Shown here: in pieces, positions 1 through 9,909 of the stretch
How positions within the stretch are numbered: the stretch's first letter is position 1
How the letters are laid out: the number at the start of each line of letters is the position of its first letter
The notes under the pieces: generated by a model
What the model saw: only the letters and a program-made list of their open reading frames with translations
What the model was told of the DNA's origin: nothing
Databases searched by the model: none
From: Actinacidiphila guanduensis
GTDB lineage: Bacteria; Actinomycetota; Actinomycetes; Streptomycetales; Streptomycetaceae
Length of the DNA: 64,000 bases
Direction of reading: 5' to 3'
Assembly (NCBI RefSeq): GCF_900103985.1
Contig: NZ_FNIE01000002.1
Location: 186,001-250,000 of the forward strand
Program-made: the position numbers and the translations under genes

Positions 1-655
<655 letters not shown>

Positions 656-1204
656 TCACCCGTAGGTGTCGCCGGGTCCCTTGCTGCCGGGGGCGCGCAG
701 CCGCCCGTACGAGCGGGGCGGGCCGGCCGGGCCGAGCACCTTGAGCAGCTTCACCGTGCCGTGGCCGAGGTCGGAGTTGAGCCGCGCTACCAGTGTGGGG
801 GCGAGCAGCCGCAGTTGGGTCGCCCAGGCCGTGGAGTCGCACTGGACGGTGAGGACGCGCGCCTCCTCGTCGTAGGTGTCCGGGGCGCAGTGCTGCGCGA
901 CCTCGGGCCCCACCAGCTGCGGCCAGCGGCCCATCACCCCGCCGACCGCGGCCGGCGCCTCCCAGCCGCGCTCGGTGATCAGCCGGCTGATCGCGGCGCC
1001 CAGCGGCAGCGGGTCACGGCCGTCCGCGCGCGCTCCGCTGCGCAGCCCGCCGCGCCGGGCCTGCTTCTTCTGCATCGCGGCGTTCCCCCGGGCGCGGGCC
1101 TGCTCCTTGGCCGCCCGCAGCGCCACCCGGGCCAGGTCCACGCCCGAGGCGCCCTCCTGCCGCGGTACGGCGGCCCCGTCCCCCAGCTGCTCCGCGTCAG
1201 TCAC
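656..1204 (-). CDS. dciA: DciA-type replicative helicase-associated protein (DUF721)
   Basis: The 182-residue protein has a basic, low-complexity first half and a C-terminal DUF721 domain (about residues 70-160) with the GGVMGRWPQLVGPEVAQH segment and the LRLLAPTLVARLN helix. The family was recognised as DciA, which interacts with the replicative helicase DnaB in bacteria without DnaC/DnaI loaders. The mycobacterial member (Rv0004) has the same position between recF and gyrB. The GTG start follows the recF stop by 6 nt, so the two are probably cotranscribed. Family assignment is firm; the helicase-loading role is inferred from homologues. Confidence 0.9.
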   Translation of the reverse strand: MTDAEQLGDGAAVPRQEGASGVDLARVALRAAKEQARARGNAAMQKKQARRGGLRSGARADGRDPLPLGAAISRLITERGWEAPAAVGGVMGRWPQLVGPEVAQHCAPDTYDEEARVLTVQCDSTAWATQLRLLAPTLVARLNSDLGHGTVKLLKVLGPAGPPRSYGRLRAPGSKGPGDTYG

Positions 1205-1210
1205 TGTCGC

Positions 1211-2392
1211 TCACTGCCGTTCCACCGTCCCGTTCTCCACCGAGAACCGCGCCCCCACCAGCACGTCCGGTACGTCGTCGTCCACCGCGGCGGTGACCAG
1301 CACCTGCTCGCCGTGGGCGACCAGCTCCGCCAGCCGGTTGCGCCGGGCGGCGTCCAGCTCGGCGAACACATCGTCCAGCACCAGCACCGGCTCGCGGCCG
1401 TCCGCGCACAGCAGCTCGTAGGAGGCCAGCCGCAGCGCCAGGGCGTACGACCAGGACTCGCCATGGCTGGCGTAGCCCTTGGCGGGCAGCGGGCCGAGCC
1501 GCAGCACCAGGTCGTCGCGGTGCGGGCCGACCAGGGTCACCCCGCGCTCGATCTCCTGCCGCCGGGCCTCGCCGAGCGCGGCCAGCAGCCGCTCGTAGAG
1601 CTCCTCGCGGCCGAGGGAGGCCGGCTCCTGCGGGTCGGCCGGGGCGCCCGGTTCGCCGAGCGAGTCCTTGTAGTCCAGGCCCACCGGCCCGCCGCCGGGT
1701 GCCAGTTGCTCGTACGCCTTGTCGGCCAGCGGCTGCAGGGCCGCCACCAGGTCCAGCCGCTGGGCGAGCAGTTCGGCGCCGGCCCGGGCCAGGTGCTGGT
1801 CCCACACGTCGAGGGTGGACAGGTCGGCGCCGCCGGTGCGGCCGCCGGGGCCCGCCGCGGTCCTGGCCCCGTGCCGGCGGGCCAGGGCGGCGCTCTTCAG
1901 CAGGGTGTTGCGCTGCTTGAGCACCCGGTCGTAGTCGGCCCGCACCCCGGCCAGTCGCGGGGCGCGGGCGGTGACCAGCTCGTCCAGGAACCGGCGGCGT
2001 TCGCCCGGGTCGCCCTTGACCAGGGCCAGGTCCTCGGGCGCGAAGAGCACGCTGCGCACGATGCCGAGCACATCGCGGGGGCGGACCTGCGAGGAGCGGT
2101 TGATCCGGGCCCGGTTGGCGCGGCCCGGGTTGATCTCCAGCTCGACCAGCTGCTGCCGGGTGTCCTGCACCACCTGGGCGCGCACCACCGCCCGCTCGGC
2201 GCCGAGCCGGACCAGCGGCGCGTCGGCCGCGACCCGGTGGCTGCCGAGCGTGGCGAGGTAGCCGACCGCCTCCACGAGGTTGGTCTTCCCGTGCCCGTTG
2301 GGGCCCACGAAGGCCGTCACGCCCGGGTCGAGGGGGACCTCGGCCCGGGCGTAGGAGCGGAAGTCGGCGAGCGACAGGTGCGCGACGTGCAT
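1211..2392 (-). CDS. recF: DNA replication and repair protein RecF
   Basis: The 393-residue protein begins [19 protein letters not shown], the typical RecF N-terminus, followed by Walker [10 protein letters not shown] at residues 30-38, the [20 protein letters not shown] segment, an ABC-type region [18 protein letters not shown] and Walker [14 protein letters not shown] near residue 335. RecF is an SMC-like ATPase that helps load RecA on gapped DNA through RecO and RecR. The ATG at 2390-2392 is chosen because it begins the conserved region. The long upstream extension in this frame lies over gnd and is spurious. It follows gnd by 11 bp. Confidence 0.97.
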   Translation of the reverse strand: MHVAHLSLADFRSYARAEVPLDPGVTAFVGPNGHGKTNLVEAVGYLATLGSHRVAADAPLVRLGAERAVVRAQVVQDTRQQLVELEINPGRANRARINRSSQVRPRDVLGIVRSVLFAPEDLALVKGDPGERRRFLDELVTARAPRLAGVRADYDRVLKQRNTLLKSAALARRHGARTAAGPGGRTGGADLSTLDVWDQHLARAGAELLAQRLDLVAALQPLADKAYEQLAPGGGPVGLDYKDSLGEPGAPADPQEPASLGREELYERLLAALGEARRQEIERGVTLVGPHRDDLVLRLGPLPAKGYASHGESWSYALALRLASYELLCADGREPVLVLDDVFAELDAARRNRLAELVAHGEQVLVTAAVDDDVPDVLVGARFSVENGTVERQ

Positions 2393-2403
2393 GCGCCTGC
2401 CCG

Positions 2404-3282
2404 CTACTCGGCCGCCGTGACCGCGTGGCCGCCGAACTCGTTGCGCAGCGCGGCGATCATCTTCATCTGGGGGGAGTCCTCCTGGCGGGAGGAGAAGCGG
2501 GCGAAGAGCGAGGCGGTGATGGCCGGCAGCGGCACCGCGTTGTCGATGGCGGCCTCCACCGTCCAGCGGCCCTCGCCGGAGTCCTGCGCGAAGCCCTTGA
2601 GGTTCTCCAGGTGCTCGCTCTTGTCGAGCGCGTCCACCGCGAGGTCGAGCAGCCAGGAGCGGATCACGGTGCCGGCCTTCCAGGAGCGGAAGACCTCGCG
2701 CACGTCGGTGACCGAGTCCACGGCCTCCAGCAGCTCCCAGCCCTCGGCGTAGGCCTGCATCATGGCGTACTCGATGCCGTTGTGGACCATCTTGGCGAAG
2801 TGGCCGGCGCCGACCTTGCCGGCGTGCACGGCGCCGAAGTCGCCCTCGGGCTTGAGCGCGTCGAAGAACGGCTGCGCCTTGGCGACGTCCTCGTCGGTGC
2901 CGCCGTACATCAGCGCGTAGCCGTTCGCCAGGCCCCACACGCCGCCGGAGACGCCGCAGTCGACGAAGCCGATGCCCTTCCCGCCCAGCTCCTTGGCGTG
3001 CCGCTCGTCGTCGGTCCAGCGCGAGTTGCCGCCGTCGATCACCAGGTCGCCGGGGGAGAGCAGCTCGCCCAGCTCGTCGATGGTGGCCTGGGTGGCGGCG
3101 CCGGCGGGGACCATCACCCACACCACGCGGGGTCCCTGCAGGGAGTCCACAAGCTCCTTGAGGCTGTGGACATCGGCGAGATCCGGGTTCCGGTCGTACC
3201 CGATGACGGTGTGGCCCGCGCGGCGGATGCGCTCGCGCATGTTCCCGCCCATCTTGCCGAGACCGATGAGACCGAGCTCCAT
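2404..3282 (-). CDS. gnd: 6-phosphogluconate dehydrogenase, short form
   Basis: The 292-residue protein starts [15 protein letters not shown], a Rossmann dinucleotide site. It has the DGGNSRW substrate-binding motif near residue 85, the [10 protein letters not shown] segment and the catalytic-region motif [13 protein letters not shown] (about residues 168-180). It oxidatively decarboxylates 6-phosphogluconate to ribulose 5-phosphate. It belongs to the short (about 300-residue) clade rather than the 470-residue form; cofactor preference cannot be read from the sequence with certainty. The ATG at 3280-3282 is preferred to the adjacent GTG because GAAGG lies 7 nt upstream of the ATG. Its place between dnaN and recF is usual in streptomycetes. 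Confidence 0.93.
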   Translation of the reverse strand: MELGLIGLGKMGGNMRERIRRAGHTVIGYDRNPDLADVHSLKELVDSLQGPRVVWVMVPAGAATQATIDELGELLSPGDLVIDGGNSRWTDDERHAKELGGKGIGFVDCGVSGGVWGLANGYALMYGGTDEDVAKAQPFFDALKPEGDFGAVHAGKVGAGHFAKMVHNGIEYAMMQAYAEGWELLEAVDSVTDVREVFRSWKAGTVIRSWLLDLAVDALDKSEHLENLKGFAQDSGEGRWTVEAAIDNAVPLPAITASLFARFSSRQEDSPQMKMIAALRNEFGGHAVTAAE

Positions 3283-3450
3283 CACAGACCCTTCGTTCGA
3301 AGCTGTCGACGCGTCACGGCGATACGCGACCGCGACTCCTGCCTGATACCTGCCTGACCTGACCCGAGCCTACGTCGGCCCGGTGACCGGATCTCCGCCG
3401 GACGCCCCTTGCCGCGCCGCCGGGCGGACTTCGGCGGGGCGGCAGCCGGT

Positions 3451-3497
3451 CACCCGGCCGGTTTCCGGCCTTTTCGCGGCCTTCTTCCGGCCGGGTG
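3451..3497 (-). terminator. Hairpin directly after dnaN
   Basis: Perfect 11-bp arms (3451-3461 CACCCGGCCGG and 3487-3497 CCGGCCGGGTG) flank a loop with a smaller GGCC-based stem. The hairpin begins at the base after the dnaN stop codon and points in the direction of dnaN transcription. No long U tract follows, which is common for high-GC actinomycetes. Confidence 0.6.
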
Positions 3498-4628
3498 TCA
3501 GCCGGACAGGCGGACCGGCATGATCAGGTACTTGTACGCGTCGTCGGCCTCCGCGTCGACGGCGGGACGGCCGCTGAGCAGGGCGGGCTTGGTGGAGGTG
3601 GTGAACGACAGCTGGGCGGCGGGGGAGTCGATCGCGCTCAGGCCGTCGAGCAGGAAGGTCGGGTTGAAGGCGATCGAGATGTCGTCGCCGTCGAGCTTGG
3701 CGTCGACCCTTTCCACAGCCTGTGCGTCGTCGCTGGAGCCGGCCTCCAAGGTGAGCACGCCCTGCTCGAAGCTCAGCCGCACCGGGGTGTTCCGCTCGGC
3801 GACCAGGGCGACGCGCTTGACCGCCTCCACGAAGGGGGCGGTCTCGATGACGGCGACCGAGGCGAACTCGGTGGGGAACAGCGTGCGGTACTTGGGCAGG
3901 TCGCCCTCGAGCAGCCGGGTGGTGGTGCGGCGCCCGGCGCCCTCGAAACCGATCAGGCCCTCGCCCTGCCCGGCCCCGGCCAGCGCGATGGAGACGGTGT
4001 CGCCGCTGGTGAGCGACTTGGCGGTGTCCAGCAGGGTCTTGGCGGGCACCAGCGCGACCGCGGAGATGTCGGCCTGCTCGGGCTTCCACAGGAACTCGCG
4101 GACCGCGAACCGGTACCGGTCGGTGGCGGCAAGGGTGACGGTGTCGCCCTCGATCTCGATCCGCACGCCGGTGAGCACCGGGAGCGTGTCGTCGCGCCCG
4201 GCGGCGATGGCGACCTGGGAGGCGGCGGCGGCGAAGACCTCGCCGGGGACGCTGCCGGAGGCGGTGGGCATGGCGGGCAGCGCCGGGTACTCCTCCACAG
4301 GCAGGGTGTGGAGGGTGAACCGCGAGCTGCCGCAGACCACGGTGACCCGCACGCCATCGGTGGAGATCTCCACCGGGCGGTTGGGCAGGGCGCGGGAGAT
4401 GTCGGCGAGCAGGCGGCCGGAGACGAGCACCGTGCCCTCCTCGTCGACCTCGGCCTCCACCGAGACGCGGGCGGAGACCTCGTAGTCGAAGCCGGACAGG
4501 CTCAGCTTGCCGTCGTCGGCCTTGAGCAGCAGGCCGGCGAGGACGGGCACCGGAGGACGGGCCGGGAGGCTGCGGGCGGCCCAAGCCACTGCCTCGGCGA
4601 GTACGTCGCGCTCCACCCGGATCTTCAC
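3498..4628 (-). CDS. dnaN: DNA polymerase III sliding clamp, beta subunit
   Basis: The 376-residue protein starts VKIRVERDVLAEAVAWAARSLP and shows the three repeated clamp domains, with FDYEVSARVSVEAEV, PAKTLLDTAKSL and the C-terminal MPVRLSG that ends beta clamps. It forms the dimeric ring that tethers replicative and repair polymerases to DNA. The GTG at 4626-4628 is preceded by AGGAGG at a distance of 8 nt. It reads away from oriC. A weak promoter candidate lies at 4681-4709. Confidence 0.97.
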   Translation of the reverse strand: MKIRVERDVLAEAVAWAARSLPARPPVPVLAGLLLKADDGKLSLSGFDYEVSARVSVEAEVDEEGTVLVSGRLLADISRALPNRPVEISTDGVRVTVVCGSSRFTLHTLPVEEYPALPAMPTASGSVPGEVFAAAASQVAIAAGRDDTLPVLTGVRIEIEGDTVTLAATDRYRFAVREFLWKPEQADISAVALVPAKTLLDTAKSLTSGDTVSIALAGAGQGEGLIGFEGAGRRTTTRLLEGDLPKYRTLFPTEFASVAVIETAPFVEAVKRVALVAERNTPVRLSFEQGVLTLEAGSSDDAQAVERVDAKLDGDDISIAFNPTFLLDGLSAIDSPAAQLSFTTSTKPALLSGRPAVDAEADDAYKYLIMPVRLSG

Positions 4629-5509
4629 CGGAACCGCCTCCTGCTTGTTGCTGGCTGTCGGGGTCCAGTCTGACGCACCGGACTGACAGCAGGTGCGCCT
4701 TGGCGTCAAGCCGTGACATGCGTGGCGGTCGGCACCGGGCCGAGTTGTGCACAGCCCCCGCTTCGAAACGACTTCGCAGCTCTCTCTGTGCAGTCGTAGT
4801 AGTAGGGGGTGTGGATACCGTGGATAACCACTTCCACCGCAGGTCAGGGGCCGTTTTTTGTCCACCGCACCTGTGGGCGGCGCCGGTGGACAACCAGGCC
4901 CTGCTGTGGACGGCGGAAAGTTGTGCACACCCGATGCACAGGCTCCACAGGGTTCTCCCCAGCTGCGTCCCCAGAAATACCCAGGTTCTCCCCAGCCCAA
5001 CCCACCTCCTTGGTGTGACGGCTTTCACTCGATCGTGTGAGTGGGGGCATCGACTTGCCGAACAGTGGACACAGGTGTGGAGAAGCGGCCCCCTCCTGTG
5101 CACAAGGACGGGCATCCTGTGGGCGGGCTGGGGACAACCACCTGTGGGCGGCCGGGAGCCGCCTGCTCCGTCCACAGTCTGTGGATCGGGCCCGCCCACA
5201 TTTCCCCAGCCCGCTGAGCTGCGGGTACGGTCCCCGGGGCGGCCCGGCTGTGGAGGACGCTCTGGACAACTCCGCCGTCCCCAGGGTGTGGACAGCGCAT
5301 CCGCGCCGTTTCTGTGGAGAAACGGCACAGGCGCGGAGGGAATCGAACAGGCCGGACACATGGGCACGCCGACCGGACCCGCGCGAGGGCGCCCGCCGGA
5401 CCCTCGCCGGGAGGCCAGGCGGCCCATCGGCGAGCCCGGCGGGACACGGCAACGCCCCGGGAGCGGGGCTTCCGGGGCGCTTGTGCAGACGGGGACGGGG
5501 CGGCCGGCG
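4629..5509. other. oriC: Chromosomal replication origin oriC, with two clusters of DnaA boxes
   Basis: This 881-bp non-coding gap between dnaN and dnaA is full of nonamers related to the Streptomyces DnaA box (T/C)(T/C)(G/A/C)TCCACA. Exact matches in either orientation: 4905-4913, 5076-5084, 5168-5176, 5287-5295, 5313-5321. Close variants with TTGTGCACA: 4745-4753, 4921-4929, 5097-5105. Others with one or two changes: 4810-4818, 4819-4827, 4858-4866, 4885-4893, 5118-5126, 5129-5137, 5143-5151, 5180-5188, 5192-5200, 5249-5257, 5261-5269. They form two groups (4745-4929 and 5076-5321) with a box-poor spacer containing two ttctccccag copies. As in other streptomycetes there is no long AT-rich unwinding element; the T6 run at 4854-4859 is the most AT-rich spot. 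Confidence 0.95.
4681..4709 (-). promoter_or_regulatory. Candidate dnaN promoter (weak)
   Basis: On the minus strand TTGACG (4704-4709) is followed after 17 bp by TCAGTC (4681-4686), about 50 bp before the dnaN start. The -35 is good and the -10 poor, so this is only a candidate. Confidence 0.3.
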
Positions 5510-7420
5510 TCAGCTCTTGATGCGGTTCGTGAGCTCGGTCACCTGGTTGTAGATGGAGCGCCGCTCGGCCATCAGCGAGCGGATCTTGCGGTCGGCGTGC
5601 ATCACGGTGGTGTGGTCGCGGCCGCCGAAGAGCGCGCCGATCTTCGGCAGCGACAGGTCGGTCAGCTCGCGGCACAGGTACATCGCGATCTGCCGGGCGG
5701 TGACGAGCACCCGGCTGCGCGAGGAGCCCGACAGGTCGTCCACCGCGAGCCCGAAGTACGCCGCCGTCTCCGCCATGATCGCGGTGCCGCTGATCTCCGG
5801 CACCGAGTCGTCGCCGCCGGGGATGAGGTCCTTGAGCACGATCTCGGTCAGCTGCAGGTCCACCGGCTGCCGGTTGAGGCTGGCGAAGGCGGTCACCCGG
5901 ATCAGCGCGCCTTCCAGCTCGCGGATGTTCCGCGAGATCCGCGAGGCGATGAACTCCAGCACCTCCGGCGGCGCGTTCAGCTGCTCCTGCACCGCCTTCT
6001 TGCGCAGGATCGCGATGCGCGTCTCCAGCTCGGGCGGCTGGACGTCGGTGATCAGGCCCCACTCGAAGCGGTTGCGCAGCCGGTCCTCCAGGGTGACCAG
6101 CTGCTTGGGCGGCCGGTCGGAGGAGAGCACGATCTGCTTGTTCGCGTTGTGCAGGGTGTTGAAGGTGTGGAAGAACTCCTCCTGCGTCGACTCCTTCTGG
6201 GCCAGGAACTGGATGTCGTCCACGAGCAGGATGTCCATGTCCCGGTACCGCTTGCGGAACGCGTCCGCCTTGCCGTCCCGGATGGAGTTGATGAACTCGT
6301 TGGTGAACTCCTCCGAGCTCACGTACCGCACCCGGGTGCCGGGGTAGAGGCTGCGCGCGTAGTGCCCGATGGCGTGCAGCAGGTGCGTCTTGCCGAGGCC
6401 GGACTCGCCGTAGATGAAGAGCGGGTTGTACGCCTTGGCGGGCGCCTCGGCGACGGCGACCGCGGCCGCGTGCGCGAAGCGGTTGGACGCGCCGATCACG
6501 AAGGTGTCGAAGAGGTACTTGGGGTTGAGGCGGGCCGTCGGCTCCACGGCGCCGCCGCTGCTGCCGCCCGCGGGCGCCCCGGGCACGCCAGGCACACCTG
6601 AGGAGCCGGGGCCGCCGGGGGGCTGCTCGCTGCGGGCCGGCGGGACCTGGCCGGGCTGCGGATAGGACGGACCCGGGCCCTGCCCGTAGGAGGGGCCGCC
6701 GCCCTGGCTGCCGGGGTGCCCGCCCGGGTGGCCCTGGTGCGGGACACCGGGGTAGCCGTCGCGCGGCTCGGGGCGGTAACGCCGCTCGTCGTAGGGCTCG
6801 GGCCGGCCGTCGTAGCCGCCGGGGTCTCCCGCGTCGCCGCGGGACTCGTACCTGTCGCGCCGCTCGTCGTAGGAGTCGCGGCGCTCCTCGTACGCCGGCT
6901 CGCGCCGCTCCTCGTAACTGTCCCGGCGCTCGTCGTAGCCGTCCCGCCCATCGCGCACATCACGGACATCGCGGACGTCCCTGGCATCCCTGATGTCGCG
7001 GCGGACCTCATAGGTGTCGCGGCCGTGGAAGTCGGCGCCGACCGGGACGCCCCAGCTGCCGAGCTTGGGCTGCTGCCAGTCGGCGTGCTCGGGATAGGCC
7101 GGGCGCACCCGGGGCTCCTCGGCGGGCTCCGGCGCGGGGGCCTGCTCCTGCTCGCCGCCGGAGGCGACGGCGATGGCGATCCCCACCGGGTGACCGAACT
7201 CACTGCTGAGCACCTTGGTGATCAGCGGCATCAGCCGCCCCTCCAGGACGCTCTTGGCGAACTCGTTCGGCGCGGAGAAGACGGCGGTGCCGGCCACCAG
7301 CGTCAGCGGCTGGGTGCGCTGCAGCCACTCGGCGTCCTTGGGCTTGAGCTCGCTGTCGACCAGCAGCTTCTGCAGTACCCGGGGCCACACTGCGGCAAGA
7401 TCGGCAGTCACGTCGGCCAC
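5510..7420 (-). CDS. dnaA: Chromosomal replication initiator DnaA
   Basis: The 636-residue protein has domain I at about residues 1-85, a very long low-complexity domain II at about 86-297, the AAA+ domain III from [13 protein letters not shown] (about 298) with Walker [11 protein letters not shown] (about 337) and Walker [11 protein letters not shown] (about 395), and domain IV with the DnaA signature [15 protein letters not shown] (about 597). The GTG at 7418-7420 gives the conserved [16 protein letters not shown] start. Domain II holds tandem RD and (Y)EERRDSY-type units. DnaA binds the boxes in oriC to unwind the origin. The promoter at 7535-7564 has two DnaA boxes beside it, which points to autoregulation. 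Confidence 0.98.
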   Translation of the reverse strand: MADVTADLAAVWPRVLQKLLVDSELKPKDAEWLQRTQPLTLVAGTAVFSAPNEFAKSVLEGRLMPLITKVLSSEFGHPVGIAIAVASGGEQEQAPAPEPAEEPRVRPAYPEHADWQQPKLGSWGVPVGADFHGRDTYEVRRDIRDARDVRDVRDVRDGRDGYDERRDSYEERREPAYEERRDSYDERRDRYESRGDAGDPGGYDGRPEPYDERRYRPEPRDGYPGVPHQGHPGGHPGSQGGGPSYGQGPGPSYPQPGQVPPARSEQPPGGPGSSGVPGVPGAPAGGSSGGAVEPTARLNPKYLFDTFVIGASNRFAHAAAVAVAEAPAKAYNPLFIYGESGLGKTHLLHAIGHYARSLYPGTRVRYVSSEEFTNEFINSIRDGKADAFRKRYRDMDILLVDDIQFLAQKESTQEEFFHTFNTLHNANKQIVLSSDRPPKQLVTLEDRLRNRFEWGLITDVQPPELETRIAILRKKAVQEQLNAPPEVLEFIASRISRNIRELEGALIRVTAFASLNRQPVDLQLTEIVLKDLIPGGDDSVPEISGTAIMAETAAYFGLAVDDLSGSSRSRVLVTARQIAMYLCRELTDLSLPKIGALFGGRDHTTVMHADRKIRSLMAERRSIYNQVTELTNRIKS

Positions 7421-7534
7421 AGTGCACGCTCTCTCGGTCGCTTGGTGGTGCTGAGAACTCCCGCGAACGTGTGATCCTCCGGGCGGGCGGGAAGAGTACG
7501 AGGTTCGGTCGGCGGATCGGCCCGGGGTCCAGCC

Positions 7535-7564
7535 ACGGTAGTCAGGGCGGCCTGTGTGGTTCAA
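7535..7564 (-). promoter_or_regulatory. Putative dnaA promoter
   Basis: On the minus strand TTGAAC (7559-7564) is separated by 18 bp from TACCGT (7535-7540). This predicts a transcript start near 7528 and a leader of about 108 nt before the dnaA GTG. Confidence 0.6.
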
Positions 7565-7568
7565 GTCG

Positions 7569-7589
7569 TTGTCCACAGGCTGTGTACAA
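7569..7589. promoter_or_regulatory. Inverted pair of DnaA boxes upstream of the dnaA promoter
   Basis: A perfect TTGTCCACA (7569-7577) is followed after 3 bp by TGTGTACAA (7581-7589), a one-mismatch box in the opposite orientation. They begin 5 bp upstream of the putative dnaA -35. DnaA binding to its own promoter is established for Streptomyces lividans; these boxes are the likely sites here. Confidence 0.8.
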
Positions 7590-7613
7590 ACACCCGGTGG
7601 CCGCGGTGCGAGT

Positions 7614-7643
7614 TTGACCGGATGGCCTAGCCGCACGTACCGT
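7614..7643 (+). promoter_or_regulatory. Putative rpmH promoter
   Basis: TTGACC (7614-7619), 18-bp spacer and TACCGT (7638-7643) on the plus strand lie about 185 bp before rpmH. The spacing and hexamers fit a principal sigma factor promoter for rpmH-rnpA-yidD-yidC. Confidence 0.5.
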
Positions 7644-7827
7644 ATCGAGGTCGAGTTGTCGATGGCTGCTGCCGCCTGCCTACTGATGGGCGAAGATCCT
7701 CCGGGTGCTCCGAGCCTCCGGGCGATCGTGAAAAGCGGTGTATCCGATCGGTCCGCGAGCTTTCTCGTGGGCGCACGGTGACAGCCAGGCGACGCACCGC
7801 CGAACACGATCTTCCTGGAGCCCCCGA

Positions 7828-7965
7828 GTGAGCAAGCGCACCTTCCAGCCGAACAACCGCCGCCGCGCGAAGACCCACGGCTTCCGTCTGCGTATGCGCA
7901 CCCGCGCCGGCCGCGCCATCATCGCGACCCGCCGCAGCAAGGGCCGCGCCCGCCTGTCCGCCTGA
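7828..7965 (+). CDS. rpmH: 50S ribosomal protein L34
   Basis: The 45-residue protein starts [19 protein letters not shown] and is extremely rich in Arg and Lys, as is L34, a late-assembling small protein of the large ribosomal subunit. The GTG at 7828-7830 is the conserved start; 45 residues is the usual length in streptomycetes. It is transcribed away from dnaA and followed after 19 bp by rnpA. Confidence 0.97.
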   Translation: MSKRTFQPNNRRRAKTHGFRLRMRTRAGRAIIATRRSKGRARLSA

Positions 7966-7984
7966 TCACCACAGGTCTCATGCC

Positions 7985-8383
7985 GTGCTGCCCTCCGAGA
8001 ATCGGCTGAGGCGGCGCCAGGACTTCGGAGAAGCGGTTCGCCGTGGACGCCGGGCGGGTCGCCCGTCGCTGGTCGTCCATCTGCGCCGCGCCGCCACGGA
8101 CCCGCACGCGCCAGGGGGAAGCGCTCCCCCGGCACGTGCGGGTTTCGTCGTGAGCAAGGCCGTCGGCGGCGCCGTCCAACGCAACCTGGTCAAGCGCCGC
8201 CTGCGTCATCTGGTGCGAGACCGCTTGTCACTGCTTCCCCCCGGTAGCCTTGTGGTAGTACGCGCGCTGCCACCCGCGGGCAGCGCGGACCACGCACAGC
8301 TGGCCCTGGACCTGGACGCCGCACTGGAGCGGCTGCTGGGCCGTGACACCCGTGGCGACGCCGAGGAGAGGGTGTCCCGATGA
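7985..8383 (+). CDS. rnpA: Ribonuclease P protein component
   Basis: The 132-residue basic protein carries the RnpA landmarks: [14 protein letters not shown] at the N-terminus, [17 protein letters not shown] in the middle and the RNR-type motif [13 protein letters not shown] (about residues 60-72). It binds the catalytic RNase P RNA and helps it recognise precursor tRNA leaders. It starts at GTG 7985, 19 bp after rpmH, and its last four bases overlap the ATG of yidD, suggesting coupled translation. Confidence 0.95.
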   Translation: MLPSENRLRRRQDFGEAVRRGRRAGRPSLVVHLRRAATDPHAPGGSAPPARAGFVVSKAVGGAVQRNLVKRRLRHLVRDRLSLLPPGSLVVVRALPPAGSADHAQLALDLDAALERLLGRDTRGDAEERVSR

Positions 8384-8697
8384 AATACCCGCTGCTGGCA
8401 CTGATCAAGCTCTACCAGTGGACGATCAGTCCGCTGCTGGGGCCCGTGTGCCGTTACTACCCCTCCTGCTCGCACTACGGATACACGGCCGTCGACCGGC
8501 ATGGTGCGATCAAGGGCACGGCCCTGACCGCATGGCGCATTCTGCGGTGCAACCCCTGGTCGCCCGGCGGCGTGGACCACGTCCCGCCGCGCAAGCGGCC
8601 GCGATGGCACGAACTGCTGCGCCGCTACCTGCGGGGCGGCTCCGACGGGCCCGTCACGCCCGAGCCCACCGGACCCTCTCACGCCCAAGGAGCCTGA
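8380..8697 (+). CDS. yidD: Membrane protein insertion efficiency factor YidD
   Basis: The 105-residue protein contains the family signature [25 protein letters not shown] in its first 35 residues, with the conserved Cys pair, then [23 protein letters not shown]. YidD proteins are small, amphipathic and membrane-associated, and assist YidC-dependent insertion. It overlaps rnpA by 4 nt (ATGA) and precedes yidC by 2 nt, so the three form a tightly coupled unit. Confidence 0.94.
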   Translation: MKYPLLALIKLYQWTISPLLGPVCRYYPSCSHYGYTAVDRHGAIKGTALTAWRILRCNPWSPGGVDHVPPRKRPRWHELLRRYLRGGSDGPVTPEPTGPSHAQGA

Positions 8698-8699
8698 CC

Positions 8700-9896
8700 G
8701 TGGGGATCTTGAACCCCCTCTATGACGCTGTCTCGTGGATCATTGTCCAGTTCCACTCGTTGTACAGCCTGGTTTTCGACAAGGACAGCGGCTGGGCGTG
8801 GGGTCTGTCCATCGTCTCGCTGGTGATCCTGATCCGGACGGCCCTGATCCCGCTCTTCGTGAAGCAGATCAAGTCCACCCGGAACATGCAGGTGCTCCAG
8901 CCGAAGATGAAGGCGATCCAGGAGCGCTACAAGAACGACCGGCAGAAGCAGTCGGAAGAGATGATGAAGCTGTACAAGGAGACGGGTACCAACCCGCTCT
9001 CCTCGTGCTTGCCGATCCTCGTCCAGTCGCCGTTCTTCTTCGCCCTGTACCACGTGCTCAGCAACGTGGCCAAGGGCCACACGGTGGGCGTGATCCACGA
9101 GAACCTGGTGCAGAGCGCGCAGAACGCGCACATCTTCGGCGCGCCGCTCGCGGCCAAGTTCCTCGACTCCTCCACCACCGTGAGCAACCTGGGCGCCTCG
9201 CTCACCACGGTCCGTGTCGTCGCCGCGCTCATGATCGTCCTGATGTCGCTGTCGCAGTTCTACACGCAGCGCCAGCTGATGACGAAGAACGTGGACATGT
9301 CGGTGAACACGCCGTTCATGCAGCAGCAGAAGATGCTGATGTACGTCTTCCCGGTGATCTTCGCGGTCTTCGGTATCTTCGCCCCGGTCGGCGTGCTCCT
9401 CTACTGGCTGACCACCAACGTCTGGACGATGTGCCAGCAGTTGGTCGTCATCCGGCGCAACCCCACCCCGGGCAGCCTCGCCTTCAAGCAGCGCCAGGAG
9501 CGGCTGCGGGCGAAGGGCAAGCTGGTGGAGCCGCCGGAGGAGGTCAAGGCGCGCGAGGCCGTCGAGGTCGCGCGGCAGAACCGCACGCAGCCCAAGCGGC
9601 AGAGCAAGTCGCAGCGCACGTCGGGCGGCGGTACGGCCCGCAGCGGCGGGTCGGGCAGCGGCTCGGGTGGTGGTGCTCCGGCCGCCGGGCAGCAGGGGGG
9701 CAAGCAGGCCGGCGGCGGCAAGCAGTCCGGCGGGTCCGGCTCGGGCGGCGGTTCGGGCTCCGGCAAGCCCGGTGCGCCCCGGGCGGGGGCGCCACGAGCC
9801 GGTGCGCCCCGGGCGGGAGCCACCAAGCAGGGCGGCTCGTCCGGGAAGTCCTCGGGCGGCAAGGGCAAGCCGAGCAACCTGTCGAAGAAGAAGTAA
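8700..9896 (+). CDS. yidC: Membrane protein insertase YidC
   Basis: The 398-residue protein starts [20 protein letters not shown] and carries the YidC/Oxa1 core: [20 protein letters not shown] with the conserved Arg in the hydrophilic groove, the cytoplasmic coiled segment [40 protein letters not shown] and later membrane segments to about residue 250. The last 130 residues form a Gly, Ser and Lys-rich cytoplasmic tail with repeats of PRAGA near residue 360. It inserts and folds membrane proteins. The GTG start follows AAGGAG at 8 nt; the longer upstream frame overlaps yidD and is rejected. Confidence 0.96.
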   Translation: MGILNPLYDAVSWIIVQFHSLYSLVFDKDSGWAWGLSIVSLVILIRTALIPLFVKQIKSTRNMQVLQPKMKAIQERYKNDRQKQSEEMMKLYKETGTNPLSSCLPILVQSPFFFALYHVLSNVAKGHTVGVIHENLVQSAQNAHIFGAPLAAKFLDSSTTVSNLGASLTTVRVVAALMIVLMSLSQFYTQRQLMTKNVDMSVNTPFMQQQKMLMYVFPVIFAVFGIFAPVGVLLYWLTTNVWTMCQQLVVIRRNPTPGSLAFKQRQERLRAKGKLVEPPEEVKAREAVEVARQNRTQPKRQSKSQRTSGGGTARSGGSGSGSGGGAPAAGQQGGKQAGGGKQSGGSGSGGGSGSGKPGAPRAGAPRAGAPRAGATKQGGSSGKSSGGKGKPSNLSKKK

Positions 9897-9909
9897 GAGG
9901 AGTCCAGGC

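Larger units (their letters stand above)
7421..7827. other. Divergent dnaA/rpmH promoter region
   Basis: The 407 bp between the divergent dnaA and rpmH starts contain a minus-strand promoter for dnaA, two inverted DnaA-type boxes and a plus-strand promoter for rpmH, each listed separately. I see no additional gene. Confidence 0.8.

Noticed and set aside
3150..3175. DnaA-box-like GTCCACA and TGTGGACAT in gnd
   Set aside because: Single boxes with mismatches inside a conserved coding sequence; no cluster and no promoter.
3283..3285. GTG as start of gnd, one codon before the ATG
   Set aside because: The Shine-Dalgarno GAAGG is 4 nt from the GTG but 7 nt from the ATG, and the protein family starts MELGL.
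3370..5427. Open frames running through oriC on both strands
   Set aside because: They contain only translated DnaA boxes (CPQ, VDN, STV-type peptides) and overlap dnaN in another frame; no ribosome-binding site or domain.
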